The notes under the pieces: model-generated
Databases searched by the model: none
What the model was told of the DNA's origin: nothing
What the model saw: only the letters and a program-made list of their open reading frames with translations
In this document: positions 59,695 to 64,000 of the stretch, one piece after another
How positions within the stretch are numbered: position 1 is the first letter of the stretch
Layout of the letters: the number at the start of each line of letters is the position of its first letter
Program-made: the position numbers and the translations under genes
Source: Paraburkholderia translucens
GTDB lineage: Bacteria; Pseudomonadota; Gammaproteobacteria; Burkholderiales; Burkholderiaceae
Direction: 5' to 3'
NCBI RefSeq assembly: GCF_020881035.1
Contig: NZ_JAJITC010000001.1
Coordinates: 372,001 to 436,000, forward strand
Length of the DNA stretch: 64,000 nucleotides

Positions 59695-61004
59695 GCGGCG
59701 CGCGTCCCCCTCGTTCGCTGGCTCAGGTGAGGCGCAGCGCAGGGCCCGGCTGGATCTGGGCGGTGCCGATCGCCGCCTTCGCCATCGCTGGATGGCTCGG
59801 CATTCGCGCCTGGATGAACCGGGGTGAGACCGTCACTGTAACGTTCGACAACGCCTACGGCATGAAGCCCGACGACACGATCGTCACGCTGCGCGGCGTC
59901 AAGGTCGGCGCCGTTTCCGCGATCAAGCTCACATCCGATGGGCAGCATGTGCAAACCGAACTCAAGATAGATCGCGCCGAAAAAAAGTATCTGCGCAGCG
60001 AGACGAAGTTTTTCCTGCGCGGCGCCCACGTGAATCTCAACGATCCAGCGTCGATAAAGGGCGTGCTGTCCGGCCCCGAGATCGTGATGCAGCCAGGCGC
60101 CGGTCAGCCCGCTTCGCAATTCGAGGGAACAGATCGCCGCCCCGCGCTCGCGCCGGGGCATGGTCCGGTCGTCACTTATCTCGTGCGATTCGACGGCGCC
60201 GTCGGCGAACTGAAGACTGGTGCCGATGTGCAATTGCGCGGTTTCGACGTGGGCACCGTCACCGGCGTGCATCTGAACTACGATGCCCGCACCGGCGCGC
60301 TGAGCACTCCGGTAGAGATCGCGCTGAACCCGTCACAACTTGGCATCGTCGGCGTGCCGCCGCCGGCCAACGGCGATTGGCGTCCGCTCGTCGACGGCAT
60401 GCTCGCTCACCTCGTCGCCACGGGCTTGCGCGCGAGGTTGTCGCAAGATCCGCCGCTCGTCGGAGCGGACAAGATCAGGCTCGACTTCGTGGCAAGCGCA
60501 GCGGGTGCGCCGGGCGCACCGGTCGCCAGGCTCGCCAGCGAGGACGGCTTGCCCGTGATTCCCAGTGTCGCTGCCGCGAACCTCGATACGACGATGGCCA
60601 AGGCCAACGAGGTGATCCAGAAGATCGACGATCTGCCGATCAGGCAAACCGGCGAACAGGTCCGCAGTATCGCCGCACACATCAACACGCTCAGCTCCTC
60701 GCCGCTGATCAAGGACAGCTTGACCCACATCGACCACTCCGTCGCCCAGATCGATCACACCTTGCAGCAGGTCTCGCCGCAAATCGGTCCGCTCGTCGCG
60801 CAGCTGCGCGAGACCGCGAACTCGGCCGATCGCACCGTTGTTGCGGCAAGCCGAACGCTCGGCGCCGATGCGTCGAGTCAGAACGACCTGCCCGCCGCCT
60901 TGCAGGAACTGACCGACACCGCGCGCTCGATTCGGGCGCTGGCCGACTATCTCGATCGCCATCCCGAAGCGATGATCCGGGGACGGCAGCAGGAGGGGCA
61001 ATGA
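59691..61004 (+). CDS. pqiB: PqiB (MCE/MlaD domain lipid transport protein)
   Basis: A 437-residue MCE-domain protein with one N-terminal transmembrane helix (WIWAVPIAAFAIAGWLGIRAW) and then MlaD/MCE domains of about 100 residues: VTVTFDNAYGMKPDDTIVTLRGVKVGAVSAIKLTSDGQHV, followed by VTYLVRFDGAVGELKTGADVQLRGFDVGTVTGVHLNY. E. coli PqiB has three MCE domains and 546 residues; this one shows two clearly and a helical, coiled-coil-like C-terminus (NEVIQKIDDLPIRQTGEQVRSIAAHINTLSSS, then IDHTLQQVSPQIGPLVAQL) that would form the needle across the periplasm. ATG 59691 follows AGGAG. Confidence 0.88.
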   Translation: MSGARPPRSLAQVRRSAGPGWIWAVPIAAFAIAGWLGIRAWMNRGETVTVTFDNAYGMKPDDTIVTLRGVKVGAVSAIKLTSDGQHVQTELKIDRAEKKYLRSETKFFLRGAHVNLNDPASIKGVLSGPEIVMQPGAGQPASQFEGTDRRPALAPGHGPVVTYLVRFDGAVGELKTGADVQLRGFDVGTVTGVHLNYDARTGALSTPVEIALNPSQLGIVGVPPPANGDWRPLVDGMLAHLVATGLRARLSQDPPLVGADKIRLDFVASAAGAPGAPVARLASEDGLPVIPSVAAANLDTTMAKANEVIQKIDDLPIRQTGEQVRSIAAHINTLSSSPLIKDSLTHIDHSVAQIDHTLQQVSPQIGPLVAQLRETANSADRTVVAASRTLGADASSQNDLPAALQELTDTARSIRALADYLDRHPEAMIRGRQQEGQ

Positions 61005-61636
61005 TGACGAGGTCCGTGCTCTGCGCCAGACGGCCCGTCGCGACATCGGTCGCGACGCATGTCAGGACGGCGGCATGTGCCGCATCCATCGTGGCGATGA
61101 CGCTCGCCGGATGCGCGCACAGCGTGCCCACGCACTACGTAACGTTGAACGCGATGCCCGCCGACCCGCCGCCAGCCACCGCGCCGATCACACCGATTCA
61201 ACTGACTGCCGTGCATATTCCCGCGGTACTCGATCGGCTCGAAGTCGTCACGCTGACTTCGCAAAACCGTCTGACGATCGACGAGAACGACCGCTGGGGC
61301 GCACCACTCGCCCAGATGATGCGCCGCACGCTTGCGCAGGATTTGCTCACGCGCCTGCCCGCCGGGTCGTTCGTCGATCCGGATGCGCCCGCGCCGCCCG
61401 GCACGCGCAAGCTGGTCGTCACCGTGCTGGACGCCACGGCCGACACAAGCGGCATGTTGACGCTAGAGGCGGAGTGGACGTTGCTGACCGGGCACCCGGA
61501 TCAGGCGCCGCTGCGGCAGCAGGTGAGGCTCGACTCCGCGATCAGCGGACACGATGCGCCCGCGCAAGCCGCCGCGTTGAGCCGCGTTCTCGGCGATCTG
61601 GCCGACCGGATCGCAGCGTCAGTCGGCGCGCACTGA
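61004..61636 (+). CDS. pqiC: PqiC-like lipoprotein (ABC-type transport auxiliary, DUF330)
   Basis: A 210-residue outer-membrane lipoprotein. The signal ends with a lipobox LAGC, with the lipidated Cys at residue 37 (residue 38 if the upstream ATG at 61001 is used). The mature part has the DUF330/PqiC pattern ITPIQLTAVHIPAVLDRLEVVTLTSQNRLTIDENDRWGAPLAQMMRRTLAQDLLTRLP and LVVTVLDATADTSGMLTLEAEWTLL. It fixes the PqiB needle to the outer membrane. Two overlapping ATG codons exist (61001 and 61004); the AGGAGG at 60991-60996 is best placed for 61004. It overlaps pqiB by the TGA. Confidence 0.88.
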   Translation: MTRSVLCARRPVATSVATHVRTAACAASIVAMTLAGCAHSVPTHYVTLNAMPADPPPATAPITPIQLTAVHIPAVLDRLEVVTLTSQNRLTIDENDRWGAPLAQMMRRTLAQDLLTRLPAGSFVDPDAPAPPGTRKLVVTVLDATADTSGMLTLEAEWTLLTGHPDQAPLRQQVRLDSAISGHDAPAQAAALSRVLGDLADRIAASVGAH

Positions 61637-61665
61637 GCGAACAGACCGAGTTTCCTCTCAGCCGA

Positions 61666-62673
61666 TCATGCAGGCGCGCCACCGCCTTTCCTGGCTGAAG
61701 GCCGGTCAAAGCGCTGCTCGACGACGCGCGTTCCCCATTGCGCGCCTTCCGATTCTTCGCTCAGCCGAAAGCCGAATGACTCGTATAGATGGCGCGCAGC
61801 GTCGAGCCCCTTGAAAGTCCACAGATAGGTTTCGTTGAACCGCTCGTCGACGAAGCGCATGGCTTGCGACAGCAATTGCCGTCCCATTCCGGAGCCACGC
61901 AAAGAATCGTCGACGATGAACCAGCGCAAATGCGCGACGCCCGTTTCGTCATCGCCGTCGATGACGACAGAACCAAGCGTGCGACCGTTTTCCACGTAGA
62001 GCCAAAGCCCGTTCCCTTCGGCCGGCAATGCGCCTGCGAACGCGGCCAGTTCCGTCGCGACCTTCTTTTCGAAGAATGCGCCGAAGCCCCAGTGCTCGGC
62101 GTAATAGCGCCCATGCAAACTCGTGATGTCGCCGATGCAGCCAGGTTGATAGCCCTCCACGATTTCCCCGGGTCCGGCTTGCGGCGCGGCAATCTTGCTG
62201 ACGTCACCGTGCGCGAGAGCGTCCGCATACAGCGCGAGAGAACGGACCAGCGCCTGCTGGTCGGCGGGAACCATGCGCCGCAGCGCGTTGGACACGCGAT
62301 CGGTCGCGAACCGGTCGATCTTTTTGCGCAGCTTCTGCCCTTCGGCCGTCAGATACAACTCGGAAGCACGGGCATCGTCGAGGCTGACGGCGCGCTCGAC
62401 GAGTCCGCTCGCTTCGAGCTTCGCGACCTGCCGGCTCGTATTCGATTTGTCGAGCCGCAGGATGGTCGCGAGCTCTTTCGCGCTGATGCCCGGTGACATG
62501 CCGATTTCGAGCACCGCATGCACCGCCGAGGGCGCCAGATCGCTGTCGGCGATCGTCGTGCGCATGAAGCCGAGTTCGCGAACCAGCCGGCGGGAAAATT
62601 CGCGCAGCTCGAGAATGGTCGCTTCGCGGGACTTGGCGGGGGCGTCGATCAGGTCCATGATGGGCTCGCTCAT
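61666..62673 (-). CDS. MarR-GNAT fusion (regulator with acetyltransferase domain)
   Basis: A 335-residue fusion. The N-terminal half (about 1-145) is a MarR winged helix: MSPGISAKELATILRLDKSNTSRQVAKLEASGLVERAVSLDDARASELYLTAEGQKL. The C-terminal half is a GNAT acetyltransferase (about 165-330): YYAEHWGFGAFFEKKVATELAAF, GSVVIDGDDETGVAHLRWFIVDDSLRGSGMGRQLLSQAMRFVDE, with RGSGMG as the acetyl-CoA-binding loop, and LDAARHLYESFGFRLSE. Such fusions are common in proteobacteria; the acetyltransferase may act on a small molecule sensed by the regulator. Two palindromes upstream are likely autoregulatory sites. Confidence 0.88.
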   Translation of the reverse strand: MSEPIMDLIDAPAKSREATILELREFSRRLVRELGFMRTTIADSDLAPSAVHAVLEIGMSPGISAKELATILRLDKSNTSRQVAKLEASGLVERAVSLDDARASELYLTAEGQKLRKKIDRFATDRVSNALRRMVPADQQALVRSLALYADALAHGDVSKIAAPQAGPGEIVEGYQPGCIGDITSLHGRYYAEHWGFGAFFEKKVATELAAFAGALPAEGNGLWLYVENGRTLGSVVIDGDDETGVAHLRWFIVDDSLRGSGMGRQLLSQAMRFVDERFNETYLWTFKGLDAARHLYESFGFRLSEESEGAQWGTRVVEQRFDRPSARKGGGAPA

Positions 62674-62676
62674 CAG

Positions 62677-62714
62677 TTGCGATGCGCAATCAATATAGTT
62701 GCGGGTCGCAACTT
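62677..62714. promoter_or_regulatory. Paired MarR-type operators
   Basis: TTGCG-ATG-CGCAA at 62677-62689 and AGTTGCG-GGT-CGCAACT at 62698-62714, sharing the core TTGCG-N3-CGCAA with centres 23 bp apart, immediately upstream of the MarR-GNAT start. The second has perfect seven-base arms. Confidence 0.6.
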
Positions 62715-62853
62715 AAGCAAGGACAGAGTTGTGGCCGAGAATCGCCTCCGCGCCATGTTTAAATGCGAGCCACCCGTGGTCTCCTCTCAGTGGACTACAC
62801 ATCGAACCAGCCCCACGGACGGTGCCGCTTCGCGCGTGCGTTCCGGCCGGCCG

Positions 62854-63213
62854 TTAAACCGCCTCAGGCACCTTCCGGGTCTTCAGAAACTCCTCGAGGG
62901 TTTCGCCGCGCATGCTCGCGTACACGCCGAGATTCGTGATCTTCACGACGCGCGCGAACTTCTCCAGCACGAAGAAAGACACCCCGTAACGGATCATGCC
63001 GATCCAGTCCGTGTTGTCGACCAGCGTGCGCTCTTGCGGCGTGAGCCCGGCCGCATCGTAAGAAGCGGTGCGGTTTTCGAGCCACAGCGCACGCGCCGGC
63101 GCTTCGCGCATCTGCCAGAAAAAGCGGTTCAGGCGCATCGCCTTCATGCTCTGGCGAATATCGAACGGATATGTGCCGGTCAGTTCTTCGACGCCAATCA
63201 GTTGCGGATTCAT
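62854..63213 (-). CDS. ligA: Protocatechuate 4,5-dioxygenase-type alpha subunit (LigA)
   Basis: A 119-residue LigA-family subunit of an extradiol dioxygenase. Characteristic residues: IRQSMKAMRLNRFFWQMREAPARALWLENRTASYDAAGLTPQERTLVDNTDWIGMIRYGVSFFVLEKFARVVKITNLGVYASMRGETLEEFLKTR. The alpha subunit covers the beta-subunit active site in LigAB. The stop TAA is at 62856-62854 and the ATG overlaps the LigB stop by one base, so they are coupled. Confidence 0.85.
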   Translation of the reverse strand: MNPQLIGVEELTGTYPFDIRQSMKAMRLNRFFWQMREAPARALWLENRTASYDAAGLTPQERTLVDNTDWIGMIRYGVSFFVLEKFARVVKITNLGVYASMRGETLEEFLKTRKVPEAV

Positions 63214-64000
63214 TACGCCACCTCTTCTTCGTAGATCGTCACGGCCATTGCGGTACTGGTCGCGAGATAGTAATTGCGATGCAGTTCGCGGACCTTCTTG
63301 CCGAGCGCGCCGCGCATCGCGAGCCACATGATCGTCTCGACGCTTTCCGCGCCGCCGAGGCGCACGTAGTCGACGTGCTTCATCGCGGCAAGGCGCTCGG
63401 GATCGTTGACGATCAGGTCGAGGAATTCCATGTCCCATTCGGTATTGTTGAAACCACTGCGCTCGCCGTGCACCTGGTGCGAGAGCCCGCCCGTGCCGAC
63501 CACCACGACCTTCAGATCCTGCTCGAACGATTCGATCGCGCGACGCAGCGCCTGGCCGAGCCGGTAACAGCGATTCGCGGTCGGCAGCGGATACTGCAGC
63601 ACGTTGACTTCGAGCGGCACCAGCGACAGCGGCCAGCCGCCCTGATGCGGCAGCATCAGCGACAGCGGCGAATTGACGCCGTGATCGAGCGGGCGGTCCT
63701 GAAAGACGGTCAGATCGAACTCGTCGTTGACCAATTGCTCGACGATATGAATCGCGAGATCAGGATGGCCGGCGATGTCCGGCAGCGGGCGCTTGCCCGC
63801 GCCTTCATCGGCGAATTCGTGGTTGGGCGACACGCCGAGCGCAAATGTGGGGTAGCAGTCGAAGAAAAAGCTGTTCGCGTGGTCGTTGTAGAACATCACC
63901 ATCACGTCGGGCTTCTGCTCGGCCAGCCACTTCGCCACCGGTTCATAGCCCTTGAACAGCGGCGCCCATGCGGGCTCGTTCTGCTTGCCCTTGTCGTACG
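63213..64000 (-). CDS. ligB: Protocatechuate 4,5-dioxygenase-type beta subunit (LigB), 5' end outside window
   Basis: The visible part (about 262 residues) is a type II extradiol dioxygenase beta subunit: KPDVMVMFYNDHANSFFFDCYPTFALG contains the second iron-ligand His (LigB His61 position), PLPTANRCYRLGQALRRAIESFEQDLKVVVVGTGGLSHQVHGERSGFNN the catalytic His region (His195), and the Glu242-type ligand is in NNTEWDMEFLD. It is very similar in pattern to LigB of Sphingobium, so ring cleavage of protocatechuate or gallate is expected. The frame is open to base 64000, and the initial His12-type motif is outside the window. Confidence 0.87.
   Translation of the reverse strand, partial: YDKGKQNEPAWAPLFKGYEPVAKWLAEQKPDVMVMFYNDHANSFFFDCYPTFALGVSPNHEFADEGAGKRPLPDIAGHPDLAIHIVEQLVNDEFDLTVFQDRPLDHGVNSPLSLMLPHQGGWPLSLVPLEVNVLQYPLPTANRCYRLGQALRRAIESFEQDLKVVVVGTGGLSHQVHGERSGFNNTEWDMEFLDLIVNDPERLAAMKHVDYVRLGGAESVETIMWLAMRGALGKKVRELHRNYYLATSTAMAVTIYEEEVA

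Overview
The window reads as a chromosomal segment of a betaproteobacterium of the Burkholderia/Paraburkholderia group. The evidence is high GC with strong third-position GC bias, a DUF4148 protein (a family concentrated in Burkholderiaceae), a liu (leucine/isovalerate) cluster headed by a TetR-type LiuQ-like regulator, a PolB-type DNA polymerase II, and a pqiABC locus. There is no prophage, insertion sequence, CRISPR array, tRNA or rRNA that I can support. The species assignment is an inference from gene content only.

Layout. 1-700: two unrecognised small proteins, the first cut by the window edge. 713-6541: a FadR-type GntR regulator divergent from a four-gene ribose-type sugar ABC transporter, with three TGGT-N2-ACCA-like operators between them. 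6572-8073: an orphan cobF (cobalamin pathway) converging on a SagB-type nitroreductase. 8427-11515: a truncated class II glutamine amidotransferase remnant, a divergent Nramp-type metal transporter and a metallophosphoesterase. 11620-14022: a PAS-GGDEF-EAL c-di-GMP protein. 14006-18832: a tightly coupled minus-strand operon (ketopantoate-reductase-like, VOC, MaoC, CaiB/BaiF CoA-transferase, AroE-like dehydrogenase, then LysR) that looks like an uncharacterised organic-acid catabolic pathway. 18986-20219: DUF4148 protein and an isolated membrane module resembling the anchor of ferredoxin-linked adenylate cyclases. 20549-20676: a strong candidate small RNA (promoter, two perfect hairpins, terminator). 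21155-23745: CPA1 antiporter, a DUF1488-like protein and a PhnD-like binding protein.

23783-30567 is the leucine/isovalerate degradation cluster liuA-liuB-liuC-liuD, divergent from the TetR regulator, with two candidate operators in the shared intergenic region. The HMG-CoA lyase gene is not in the window. 30605-33351: DUF72 protein, AroG-type DAHP synthase, HU. 33889-38255: a second GGDEF-EAL protein, a DUF899 protein, a LysR gene fragment, an AhpD-like peroxidase and a cupin. 38909-41786: a polyamine catabolism pair, a PuuA/SpuI-type glutamine synthetase homologue and a SpuC-type aminotransferase. The synthetase carries eight in-frame copies of the hexamer ATGCAC in its conserved active-site MHxH loop, which is the most striking feature of the window. 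41955-46425: a hydrolase, a DUF2278 protein, and the DUF969-DUF979-DUF2891 operon with terminators around it. 46569-48944: polB. 49869-57720: two BON-domain periplasmic proteins, a large autotransporter, a prolyl-hydroxylase-type oxygenase, a FrnE-type DsbA protein, ppnP, and a secreted P/Q/Y-rich protein. 58489-61636: pqiA-pqiB-pqiC, an intermembrane lipid transport system. 61666-62673: a MarR-GNAT fusion with paired operators. 62854-64000: ligA-ligB type extradiol dioxygenase, ligB running off the window.

Several genes use TTG or GTG starts (cobF, aroG, polB, DUF72, one BON gene, one GGDEF-EAL). These were chosen because the Shine-Dalgarno spacing or family start point fits. Function calls come from reading motifs by eye. 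No database search was possible.
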